From the NCBI GenBank assembly GCA_946481345.1, contig CAMLMY010000005.1:31791-95790 (forward strand): a stretch of DNA of 64,000 bases, read 5' to 3'. Made by a program: the position numbers and the translations under genes. Source of the DNA: an uncultured Gilliamella sp. (GTDB lineage Bacteria > Pseudomonadota > Gammaproteobacteria > Enterobacterales > Orbaceae). The notes beneath the pieces were generated by a model. The model saw only the letters and a list, made by a program, of their open reading frames with translations, was not told the origin of the DNA and searched no databases. Positions 51,001-59,934 of the stretch are shown one piece after another. The stretch's first letter is position 1, and the number at the start of each line of letters is the position of its first letter.

Positions 51001-53727
51001 ATGGCGGAATCTTTTTATCAATATTGGGGAAAATGTCGACAAAATACCGATAATTCTTCCTATCATTTGCTTGCTTACCACAATTTAGATGTAGCGGCAT
51101 GCGGTTATCAGATAGTCAAACACAATTATTTCAATTCTTTTGAATTATTTGAAAAAATAGGTTTTTCTTCAAATGACAAAGAACAAGCCGCACTTTGGTT
51201 TGCCTATTTTTTAGCTTGGCATGATATTGGTAAATTTGCTAATGGATTTCAAAAACTATTTAAGCACAATAACCCACAACTTGTTGCCGCTGATCCCTCA
51301 AAAGAATATTTATCAAGACATGACTCACTGGGTTGGTGGTTATGGCGTGAATCCTTATCACTCAAGCCAGAAATTCAACTAGACAAATATGATAGAAAAA
51401 TTAAGAATTTATATAATATTTGGTTATTAATCATGACTGGGCATCATGGAAAGCCTCCTAAACTACTTAAAGATATAAAAGGTAAGTTAGCATTTAATCA
51501 ACAAGATAAAGAAAGTGCATCCGATTATATTCAAGCAATTAATCAGCTTTTTATTAAAGATAATAAATTACAACATTATCCAGAATTTTTTATCGATGAA
51601 ACACATCAAGAAAAACTGAACCAAATAAGTTGGTTGATTGCTGGTTTAACGGTTATCAGCGATTGGTTAGGATCAAATGAGCAGTTATTCTCATTTAATT
51701 GGCAAGTGATGCCATTATCGGAATATTGGCAAAATCATGCAATCATTCAAGCTGAAAATGCCATAGCAACTCTACCCAAATTATCTTCTGTTGCTCAATT
51801 TAAGAACATTAAAAATCTCTTTCCCTTTATTGAAAAACCAACACCACTACAAGAGTACGCATTATCCTGTCAATTATCTGATAAGCACCCTGAATTGTTT
51901 ATTATGGAAGATGTGACGGGTGCAGGAAAAACCGAAGCATCAATGATTTTAGCAAGCCGATTAATGTCAGCCCAAAAAGTACAAGGAATTTATATTGGTC
52001 TACCAACTATGGCAACAGCTAATGCCATTTATCAACGCACCGCAAATGTTTACGAGAAATTATATCAAACAGGTAGTCATCCATCATTAGTGTTGACTCA
52101 CGGCGCTAACTATATGAATCCAAATTTTACCCAATCCATTTTAACGAACGATCATATCAGCCAACAAAAATATTCTAATGGTGAACAATCTGTCAGTGCT
52201 GAATGTAATGAATGGTTTGTTGATACTCGTAAAAAAGCCTTATTAGCAGAAGTTGGCGTAGGTACACTGGATCAGGTTTTAATGGCTATCATGCCATTTA
52301 AACATCAATCATTGCGTTTATTAGGTCTGCGACATAAATTACTTATATTAGATGAGGTTCATGCTTATGACAGCTACATGGTAAAGCTGCTAGAAATATT
52401 ACTTAATTATCACGCCTCACAAGGCGGTAGCGCCATTATCTTAACTGCCACATTACCTGGTTTTTTACGTGAAAAGTTACTAAATGCATTCAATAAAGGT
52501 TTAACAAATAACCAACAAACCTTATCTTTAAATCAGTCATTACCGTTTCCGCTTATAACGAGACTTAATTATCATGGTCTGACTGAAAAACCAATAGATA
52601 CCCGGGAAGAAGTAAAACGTCAGGTTAAAATAGCATGGATTAAGGACATTGAAACCGGTATAACTAAAATTCAACAATCAATAGAACAAGGTAAAATTAT
52701 CTGCTGGATTAAAAATAGTGTAGCTGATGCTATTGAGTTATATCAGCAACTACAGCTACAACGACAACATACCTTGAATATAGACGCTGATCATATTTTA
52801 CTTTTTCATAGTCGATTTGCTTTTTGTGATCGACTGGAAATTGAAGAAAAAGCCTTAACATGGGCAGGAAAATCCTCAAATAGTGAAATTCGCCAAGCAA
52901 AAGTGATCATTGCAACCCAAGTCATAGAACAATCTTTAGATCTTGATTTTGACGAAATGATAAGTGACATAGCCCCTATCGATCTATTGATACAACGTGC
53001 TGGGCGTTTACAACGGCATGTAAGAGATAAACACGGTAATATCAAACCTGATAATAAAGAGAATCAATCAAAGGATGAGCGAGACCCACCTGTTCTTACT
53101 GTGTTTGCACCACCTTGGCAAGATGAACCGCAAAAAGATTGGCTGGATAATCCTGCTTTTCGCAATACCAGTTATGTATACCCTAATCACGCTTATTTAT
53201 GGCTCACTCAAAAAATCCTACTTAAGCAAGAATATATCAAAATGCCTCAAGAGGCACGTTTATTGATTGATTCTGTTTATGCTGAAGATATTGAGCCTCC
53301 GTCAGGGTTATTAGAAGTTTACTATAAGGAAAAAGGAAAATCGCTTAGTCACTCTTCTATTGCCAATCAGAGTGTATTAGATATTAACAGTGGTTATAGA
53401 CGAGACTCCGATAGCTATTGGGATAAGAATGTTGAATTGTCCACCCGATTATCTAAAGATAATATCGATCTATATTTAGCTTATTATAATGAAGAACACG
53501 AAATAATCCCTTATAGTGTTAATAGCGAATATGCATGGGAACAAAGCCGAGTTTCAATCAGCCTATCCAAATGGAAAAGAATAAAAAAAAGTATTAAACA
53601 ACTTGATGACATAAGTTTAGAAAAAAAAAGGCAACAACTGCATAGACCGCAAGCCATCATTGTTTTACTTGAAAAAGGAGATGGTCCATCTTTTTACTCA
53701 AAATCATTAGGTTTTCATGCTAACTGA
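51001..53727 (+). CDS. cas3: Cas3 helicase-nuclease, type I-E
   Basis: Cas3 is recruited by Cascade and degrades the target DNA. The HD nuclease domain has an N-terminal His (residue 22 or 27), the HD pair at H74-D75 (AWHDIGKF) and a later HH (MTGHHGKPP, about 142). The helicase domain has Walker A EDVTGAGKTEAS (about 303), the DEVH box (LILDEVHAYDSYM, about 451), and motif VI QRAGRLQR (about 665). Residues 760-908 form the C-terminal domain. At 908 residues it is normal. It is transcribed opposite to the other cas genes and lies 9 kb from them. Confidence 0.96.
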   Translation: MAESFYQYWGKCRQNTDNSSYHLLAYHNLDVAACGYQIVKHNYFNSFELFEKIGFSSNDKEQAALWFAYFLAWHDIGKFANGFQKLFKHNNPQLVAADPSKEYLSRHDSLGWWLWRESLSLKPEIQLDKYDRKIKNLYNIWLLIMTGHHGKPPKLLKDIKGKLAFNQQDKESASDYIQAINQLFIKDNKLQHYPEFFIDETHQEKLNQISWLIAGLTVISDWLGSNEQLFSFNWQVMPLSEYWQNHAIIQAENAIATLPKLSSVAQFKNIKNLFPFIEKPTPLQEYALSCQLSDKHPELFIMEDVTGAGKTEASMILASRLMSAQKVQGIYIGLPTMATANAIYQRTANVYEKLYQTGSHPSLVLTHGANYMNPNFTQSILTNDHISQQKYSNGEQSVSAECNEWFVDTRKKALLAEVGVGTLDQVLMAIMPFKHQSLRLLGLRHKLLILDEVHAYDSYMVKLLEILLNYHASQGGSAIILTATLPGFLREKLLNAFNKGLTNNQQTLSLNQSLPFPLITRLNYHGLTEKPIDTREEVKRQVKIAWIKDIETGITKIQQSIEQGKIICWIKNSVADAIELYQQLQLQRQHTLNIDADHILLFHSRFAFCDRLEIEEKALTWAGKSSNSEIRQAKVIIATQVIEQSLDLDFDEMISDIAPIDLLIQRAGRLQRHVRDKHGNIKPDNKENQSKDERDPPVLTVFAPPWQDEPQKDWLDNPAFRNTSYVYPNHAYLWLTQKILLKQEYIKMPQEARLLIDSVYAEDIEPPSGLLEVYYKEKGKSLSHSSIANQSVLDINSGYRRDSDSYWDKNVELSTRLSKDNIDLYLAYYNEEHEIIPYSVNSEYAWEQSRVSISLSKWKRIKKSIKQLDDISLEKKRQQLHRPQAIIVLLEKGDGPSFYSKSLGFHAN

Positions 53728-53867
53728 TCGAAACACTAACTATTAAATTTCAGGAAAATTAACTGATTTAAATTAGAGATGAAATGCAGTAAAAAATAAG
53801 TGAACAAGCAGAAAGTGAAGAAATATCGCATTATTATGCAGTGTTGCCACATATTTAATAACTTTAA

Positions 53868-53889
53868 AAAAGGAGCTATTGCTCCTTTT
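53868..53889. terminator. Bidirectional terminator after cas3
   Basis: AAAAGGAGC-TATT-GCTCCTTTT, a 9-bp stem. It serves cas3 on the + strand and overlaps the stop codon of the gene at 53888-54604 on the minus strand. Confidence 0.78.
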
Positions 53890-54604
53890 ATTTCCAACTT
53901 ACAATACGAATTGGATTGCCACTTGAATCAACAATCGCTGTGACAGTATTTTTAGTAATCTTACCACTATCACCCTTTTTACCATTAAACGTAGTAGTAA
54001 TTGTTAACGTATTATCGTCATTTTCAACATATTTAGTTTCAAGATGTTCATAATTGCTTACATCTTTCATTTTAAATTTTATAAATTTTTCAAGTTTACG
54101 ATGAGCACCATTTTCACCCATAAATTGAGAGCTTATCATTTGTAGTCTTTCTACTATTGGCTTTAACTCAGCGTGTTTAGTTTTATATTCCGAATTATCA
54201 GGAACGAGTTCTAATAGTTTACTGTATAAATCAAATCGTTTCTGTAATTCAGATTCAGGGGTTGCATTAAGCTCATTTGACAAATCTGTAATTTGTTTCT
54301 GGGTGTTAACTTTTGTTAACTCTGCTTGAGCCTGATCTTTCAATTTTAACAATGCTTCGTCTTCTGTAACCTGATATTTACTGGCTAAAGAAATCGCTTC
54401 ATCATATTTTTCTTCAGAGATTAACCGGTTAATTTGTGTAAAAATATTCTCTTTATTTGAATTAAACTCAGAAATGATCGCTTTTTTTTCTTTTTCTATC
54501 TGATTATCACCATCACTTAATGGAGTTTGTGTAAAAAACCAAAATGCGCCAATAATCAAACAACCACCCAAAAAACAAGCTAAAACTCGCTGCCATGTTT
54601 TCAT
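53888..54604 (-). CDS. Membrane-anchored periplasmic protein of unknown function
   Basis: A 238-residue protein with one N-terminal membrane segment (residues 6-24), a charged helical, probably coiled-coil stretch at about 30-160, and a small beta-rich C-terminal domain (about 180-238, LTITTTFNGKKGDSG). I do not recognise a family. It stands alone between cas3 and the type VI island, with its stop codon inside a terminator hairpin. Confidence 0.6.
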   Translation of the reverse strand: MKTWQRVLACFLGGCLIIGAFWFFTQTPLSDGDNQIEKEKKAIISEFNSNKENIFTQINRLISEEKYDEAISLASKYQVTEDEALLKLKDQAQAELTKVNTQKQITDLSNELNATPESELQKRFDLYSKLLELVPDNSEYKTKHAELKPIVERLQMISSQFMGENGAHRKLEKFIKFKMKDVSNYEHLETKYVENDDNTLTITTTFNGKKGDSGKITKNTVTAIVDSSGNPIRIVSWK

Positions 54605-55324
54605 AAAAATCCTTAATCCATTGACTACTAAAAAAAGACTGCCTACTTTACAACAATTTAATTATTTGACAAATATTCTTTTGTAAAGAACATGATATAA
54701 AACTACAATTTTTAATTTGTAAATACATCATAGTATAAAAAGCTAAAGTCATAAAACCTTTTGCTGTAAGCTATCTTATCATTCTCAAAAGGTTATCCGC
54801 ATTAACTTTTTTGGGTATAAACTCACCGATAATAGTAAAATTGTGTTTTTGATCACATTAAATTCATCAAAATGAGGTATAAGTTTAATTACTAATAAGT
54901 GTGAGGATTTAAAAAAACATTCTATCCATAAAATAGATAGGTCAACTTTTAGATTTAATGAATTTATTAAAGAATAGTATTAAAAATCATATGTATTACT
55001 GTATCGCCTTTAAATAATAAATTTATTTACCAGTAAAGGTAACTAAAATTGATTTGATCCTTAGCAGACAAATTTAACTTTATGTATATAGGAAACGTTT
55101 ATCCCTATATAGGAAAAAAACAATTTAATTATAACCACCTGTTAAATAATTAAAATAATCAATTAAAAACGCTACCAATTTTTTTAGTTTTATACTGAAA
55201 CATACCCATTTCCTCAAACTTTTTGACAAAATAACAATAATATTAAGGATTGTAATTTAGCTATATTGCTGACTCTAGCTGGTTAATCAATATACATTCT
55301 GATTTATTTAATTAAGTGTTCTCG
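54605..55324. other. Gene-poor gap of 720 bp
   Basis: AT-rich, no credible ORF. It contains a CRISPR-repeat-like relic at 55081-55116. Otherwise nothing recognised. Confidence 0.6.
55081..55116 (-). repeat. Possible relic of two CRISPR repeats
   Basis: On the minus strand TTCCTATATAGGGATAAAC resembles the 3' part of the local repeat (AGGGATAAAC handle end) with a shortened stem-loop. It is directly followed by GTTTCCTATATACAT, which resembles the start of the degenerate repeat at 35024. No spacer separates them. Short AT-rich match, so chance is possible. Confidence 0.3.
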
Positions 55325-55430
55325 TTAATCATTTCTCTTAAAGTTAAATGATTTTTCTTTAATCCATTTAATTATTTTACTGTGCTTGTTACTGTGATAA
55401 CTTGTTTTATGCCAAATATTCAAATTCAAA
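55325..55430 (-). pseudogene. 3' remnant of a fifth immunity-like gene
   Basis: The minus strand encodes WHKTSYHSNKHSKIIKWIKE, then KSFNFKRND and stop. This aligns with the C-terminus of the four tandem genes upstream (WYKISYNSKKHGKIIKWIKG). Only the last 30 or so codons remain, right after the stop of the gene at 55431. Nucleotide similarity is also clear around 55355-55415. Confidence 0.75.
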
Positions 55431-56519
55431 CTAATCTAAATTAGAGGTAAACGGTTTTCCTTTAATCCATTTAGTTATGTTACCGTGTTCTTCACTTTTA
55501 TAACTTATTTTGTACCAAAGAATATCGTCTTGGTATTCATTCAAAATCTCATCTAAAATTGTAACAAAATCGTGTTTGACTAGGTAAATATTTGTTGCCG
55601 AGTTATCATCGGGTTGATTATAAAGTTGTGTTTTTTTATCATTCTGTATATAAGATTTGATGTTTCTTTTTATTGGCGATTCGTTTAGTAATGCCGATAA
55701 GGCATTTTTATCATAAAACTTTATATTCCCTTTAGAGTCAACAATATCCAGACCAATAAAACGTTCTGGAATAAAAGGATTACCCATACGTTGATAAATT
55801 TCATCTTGTTGTTTAAATTGGTATTCTTTTTCTTTGTTTGCTATAACAACCATATATTTATTCAACTTATAATCTTTTATGGATGAATAGCGACGGTAAA
55901 AACTGATATCATCGATTTTGCCGATAAAAACATCAAAATTTTTGTATTTCAGACTCTTCTTATTCTCATTAAAATCTGAAAAATCATATATTAATTCTAA
56001 ATAAAACTCAGGAAGTAAATTGTCAAATCCCTCTTCAACTTCTCCAAAGCCATCTTGAACAATTTGCAAATCACCACAATAAGAATATTTAATTTTTATT
56101 CCAGTTGTTAATGTCTTATCCATGTATGAACATTCAACCATTACATTATTATCATCAATGATTATGGGAATATAAGCCTCAACATTTTTTGGTGATTTGA
56201 AAGTATAATGGAATACGGGTGTATTTTTATCATCCCAGTTTGAAAACATGACACCAATCTTACCTGCCATTCCTATAACATTTTTAAGCGTTTTATTAAA
56301 ATTTTTGCCGTGTATTTCTAATATAGCGGGATATGGAAAAACTCTATCTTGATCTTGATCTTCATCTTCATCTTCACAAAAATAAGATGTGAATTTATAA
56401 AGTTGATTGTTAATATCAAATTGATAATCTCTAACAGAGGTTTTATTGGTACAAGGCTCCTTGGCGTGACAAAGCGTGCTAATTGTTATCAATAACAGTA
56501 ATAAAAGAATTTTTTTCAT
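55431..56519 (-). CDS. Secreted tandem-family protein, copy 1, probable T6SS immunity protein
   Basis: A 362-residue protein with a signal peptide (MKKILLLLLLITISTLCHA). The start was set at ATG 56519 rather than the upstream TTG, since GAGAAG lies before it. Mature part: two Cys near the N-terminus (EPCTNKT, YFCEDE), an acidic run (DEDEDQDQD), a beta-rich middle and a C-terminal SH3-like segment (TQLYNQPDDNSATNIYLV to WYKISYKSEEHG). It is the most divergent of the four. Periplasmic location and position behind a cell-wall effector suggest immunity. Confidence 0.6.
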   Translation of the reverse strand: MKKILLLLLLITISTLCHAKEPCTNKTSVRDYQFDINNQLYKFTSYFCEDEDEDQDQDRVFPYPAILEIHGKNFNKTLKNVIGMAGKIGVMFSNWDDKNTPVFHYTFKSPKNVEAYIPIIIDDNNVMVECSYMDKTLTTGIKIKYSYCGDLQIVQDGFGEVEEGFDNLLPEFYLELIYDFSDFNENKKSLKYKNFDVFIGKIDDISFYRRYSSIKDYKLNKYMVVIANKEKEYQFKQQDEIYQRMGNPFIPERFIGLDIVDSKGNIKFYDKNALSALLNESPIKRNIKSYIQNDKKTQLYNQPDDNSATNIYLVKHDFVTILDEILNEYQDDILWYKISYKSEEHGNITKWIKGKPFTSNLD

Positions 56520-56556
56520 ATCAGAACTTCTCAACTAAATCGCGTTATCATCATCT

Positions 56557-57669
56557 TTAATCCGAAGATATTTCTTTCATAGGGAAAAACGCATTGCCTT
56601 TAATCCATTTAATTATTTTTCCGTGTTTTTTACTGTTATAACTTATTTTATACCAAGTAACTAAACTATTACCCTTATACAAAATCTCATCCAAAATTGT
56701 GACGGAGTCGTGTTGTACTAGGTACATATCTGTTGCTGAGCGATTACTTGGTTTATTATAGAGTTTTGTTTTTTCATTATATTGTATATAAGATGTAATG
56801 TTCCTTTTTATTGTCGATTTATTTAATAATGCCGATAAGGCCTTTTTATTATAAAACTTGATATTTCCTTTGGAATCGACAATATCCAAACCAATAAAGG
56901 CTTGTGAACCAGAACGGTCAACTATTCGTTGATAAACTTCATCTTCTGGCTTAAATCGATATTCTTTTTCCTTATTTACTATAACAATCGTATATTTATT
57001 CAACTCATAATCTTTTATCGATGAATAGCGGCGGTAAAAACTGATACCATCGATTTTACCAATAAAAACATCAAACTTTTTGTATTGTAGACTCTCCTTA
57101 TTCTTAGCGAAATCTGAAAAATAGTATATTGCTTCCAAATAAAAATCACGAATTAGCTTGTCAAATCCCACTTCAACGTCTCCAAAGCCATCTTCGACAA
57201 TTTGCAAATTACCACAATAAGAATAATTAAATTTCATTGAATTTTTGAAACTTTTATTGAAATATATACAATTGATCATTACATTATTATCTTTGATGAT
57301 TATTGGCATATATGCTTCGGTATCATATTCTGATGATGTGATAGTATAATAGAATATTGGTATATGTTTATCATTCCATTGCGTAAACGTGCTATATCTA
57401 TAACCTCCCAATCCAATAACATTTTTATATGTTTTATTAAAATTTTTGCCATGTACTTCTAAAATTCCGGGTGTAAGAAAAACGTCATCATCTTCATCTT
57501 CATCTTCATCTTTATTTTTATCTTCACATAAGTAAGAAGTGAATTTATATGGTTGAGAGTTAATATTAAATTGATAATTTTCCACAAAGGTTTTATTGGT
57601 ACAAGGCTCCTTGGCGTGACAAACCGTGCTGATTATTATCAATAACAGTAATAAGAACATTTTTTTCAT
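56557..57669 (-). CDS. Secreted tandem-family protein, copy 2, probable T6SS immunity protein
   Basis: A 370-residue paralogue of its neighbours, with signal peptide (MKKMFLLLLLIIISTVCHA) and the longest acidic run (KNKDEDEDEDDD, from a TCATCT-type microsatellite). Its N-terminal third is nearly identical to copy 3 while its C-terminal 40 residues are identical to copy 4, so it is a mosaic. The middle (about 120-330) is identical in copies 2, 3 and 4. Gap of 37 bp to copy 1. Confidence 0.6.
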   Translation of the reverse strand: MKKMFLLLLLIIISTVCHAKEPCTNKTFVENYQFNINSQPYKFTSYLCEDKNKDEDEDEDDDVFLTPGILEVHGKNFNKTYKNVIGLGGYRYSTFTQWNDKHIPIFYYTITSSEYDTEAYMPIIIKDNNVMINCIYFNKSFKNSMKFNYSYCGNLQIVEDGFGDVEVGFDKLIRDFYLEAIYYFSDFAKNKESLQYKKFDVFIGKIDGISFYRRYSSIKDYELNKYTIVIVNKEKEYRFKPEDEVYQRIVDRSGSQAFIGLDIVDSKGNIKFYNKKALSALLNKSTIKRNITSYIQYNEKTKLYNKPSNRSATDMYLVQHDSVTILDEILYKGNSLVTWYKISYNSKKHGKIIKWIKGNAFFPMKEISSD

Positions 57670-57706
57670 ATCAGGGCTTCTCAACTAAATCGCGTTATCA
57701 TCATCT

Positions 57707-58801
57707 TTAATCTGAAGATATTTCTCTCATAGGGAAAAACGAATCTCCTTCAATCCATTTAATTATTTTTCCGTGTTTTTCACTGTTATAACTTATTTTA
57801 TACCAATCAACATAACGATTGCTCTTATGCAAAATTTCATCCAAAATTGTAACGGAATCGTGTTGTACTAGGTACATATCTGTTGCTGAGCGATTACTTG
57901 GTTTATTATAGAGTTTTGTTTTTTCATTATATTGTATATAAGATGTAATGTTCCTTTTTATTGTCGATTTATTTAATAATGCCGATAAGGCCTTTTTATT
58001 ATAAAACTTGATATTTCCTTTGGAATCGACAATATCCAAACCAATAAAGGCTTGTGAACCAGAACGGTCAACTATTCGTTGATAAACTTCATCTTCTGGC
58101 TTAAATCGATATTCTTTTTCCTTATTTACTATAACAATCGTATATTTATTCAACTCATAATCTTTTATCGATGAATAGCGGCGGTAAAAACTGATACCAT
58201 CGATTTTACCAATAAAAACATCAAACTTTTTGTATTGTAGACTCTCCTTATTCTTAGCGAAATCTGAAAAATAGTATATTGCTTCCAAATAAAAATCACG
58301 AATTAGCTTGTCAAATCCCACTTCAACGTCTCCAAAGCCATCTTCGACAATTTGCAAATTACCACAATAAGAATAATTAAATTTCATTGAATTTTTGAAA
58401 CTTTTATTGAAATATATACAATTGATCATTACATTATTATCTTTGATGATTATTGGCATATATGCTTCGGTATCATATTCTGATGATGTGATAGTATAAT
58501 AGAATATTGGTATATGTTTATCATTCCATTGCGTAAACGTGCTATATCTATAACCTCCCAATCCAATAACATTTTTATATGTTTTATTAAAATTTTTGCC
58601 ATGTATTTCTAAAATTCCGGGTGTAAGAAAAACGTCATCATCTTCATCTTTATCTTCACATAAATAAGAAGTGAATTTATAAGGTTGAGAGTTAATATTA
58701 AATTGATAATTTTTCACAAAGGTTTTATTGGTACAAGGCTCCTTGGCGTGACAAACCGTGCTGATGGTTATCAATAACAGTAATAAAAGAATTTTTTTCA
58801 T
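57707..58801 (-). CDS. Secreted tandem-family protein, copy 3, probable T6SS immunity protein
   Basis: A 364-residue paralogue with the same signal peptide and a shorter acidic run (KDEDDD). Its last 40 residues differ from copies 2 and 4 (HKSNRYVDWYKISY, EGDSFFPMR). The N-terminal third matches copy 2. Same spacing and same TTG-AGA-AGT leader before the ATG. Confidence 0.6.
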   Translation of the reverse strand: MKKILLLLLLITISTVCHAKEPCTNKTFVKNYQFNINSQPYKFTSYLCEDKDEDDDVFLTPGILEIHGKNFNKTYKNVIGLGGYRYSTFTQWNDKHIPIFYYTITSSEYDTEAYMPIIIKDNNVMINCIYFNKSFKNSMKFNYSYCGNLQIVEDGFGDVEVGFDKLIRDFYLEAIYYFSDFAKNKESLQYKKFDVFIGKIDGISFYRRYSSIKDYELNKYTIVIVNKEKEYRFKPEDEVYQRIVDRSGSQAFIGLDIVDSKGNIKFYNKKALSALLNKSTIKRNITSYIQYNEKTKLYNKPSNRSATDMYLVQHDSVTILDEILHKSNRYVDWYKISYNSEKHGKIIKWIEGDSFFPMREISSD

Positions 58802-58838
58802 ATCAGAACTTCTCAACTAAATCGCGTTATCATCATCT

Positions 58839-59933
58839 TTAATCCGAAGATATTTCTTTCATAGGGAAAAACGCATTGCCTTTAATCCATTTAATTATTT
58901 TTCCGTGTTTTTTACTGTTATAACTTATTTTATACCAAGTAACTAAACTATTACCCTTATACAAAATCTCATCCAAAATTGTGACGGAGTCGTGTTGTAC
59001 TAGGTACATATCTGTTGCTGAGCGATTACTTGGTTTATTATAGAGTTTTGTTTTTTCATTATATTGTATATAAGATGTAATGTTCCTTTTTATTGTCGAT
59101 TTATTTAATAATGCCGATAAGGCCTTTTTATTATAAAACTTGATATTTCCTTTGGAATCGACAATATCCAAACCAATAAAGGCTTGTGAACCAGAACGGT
59201 CAACTATTCGTTGATAAACTTCATCTTCTGGCTTAAATCGATATTCTTTTTCCTTATTTACTATAACAATCGTATATTTATTCAACTCATAATCTTTTAT
59301 CGATGAATAGCGGCGGTAAAAACTGATACCATCGATTTTACCAATAAAAACATCAAACTTTTTGTATTGTAGACTCTCCTTATTCTTAGCGAAATCTGAA
59401 AAATAGTATATTGCTTCCAAATAAAAATCACGAATTAGCTTGTCAAATCCCACTTCAACGTCTCCAAAGCCATCTTCGACAATTTGCAAATTACCACAAT
59501 AAGAATAATTAAATTTCATTGAATTTTTGAAACTTTTATTGAAATATATACAATTGATCATTACATTATTATCTTTGATGATTATTGGCATATATGCTTC
59601 GGTATCATATTCTGATGATCTGATATAATAAACGAATACTGGTATATGTTTATCATTCCATTGCGTAAAAATAATGCCTCTATTACCGGCCAGTCCAATA
59701 ACATTTTTAAATGTTTTATTAAAATTTTGGCCATGTATCTCTAAAATTCCGGGAGTAAGAAAAACGTCATCATCTTCATCTTCATCTTGACATAAGTAAG
59801 AAGTGAATTTATAAGGTTGAGTGTTAATATTAAATTGATAATTTTCCACAGAGGTTTTATTGGTACAAGGCTCCTTGGCGTGGCAAACCGTGCTGATTGT
59901 TATCAATAACAGTAATAAAAGAATTTTTTTCAT
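58839..59933 (-). CDS. Secreted tandem-family protein, copy 4, probable cognate T6SS immunity protein
   Basis: A 364-residue paralogue closest to the effector gene. Its ATG at 59933 comes one base after the effector stop (TAA-T-ATG), preceded by GAGG, so it is translationally coupled. Its variable segment (about 60-105, NVIGLAGNRGIIF, YYIRSSEY) differs from copies 2 and 3. Being the immediate partner, it is the best candidate for true immunity against this effector. Confidence 0.65.
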   Translation of the reverse strand: MKKILLLLLLITISTVCHAKEPCTNKTSVENYQFNINTQPYKFTSYLCQDEDEDDDVFLTPGILEIHGQNFNKTFKNVIGLAGNRGIIFTQWNDKHIPVFVYYIRSSEYDTEAYMPIIIKDNNVMINCIYFNKSFKNSMKFNYSYCGNLQIVEDGFGDVEVGFDKLIRDFYLEAIYYFSDFAKNKESLQYKKFDVFIGKIDGISFYRRYSSIKDYELNKYTIVIVNKEKEYRFKPEDEVYQRIVDRSGSQAFIGLDIVDSKGNIKFYNKKALSALLNKSTIKRNITSYIQYNEKTKLYNKPSNRSATDMYLVQHDSVTILDEILYKGNSLVTWYKISYNSKKHGKIIKWIKGNAFFPMKEISSD

Positions 59934-59934
59934 A

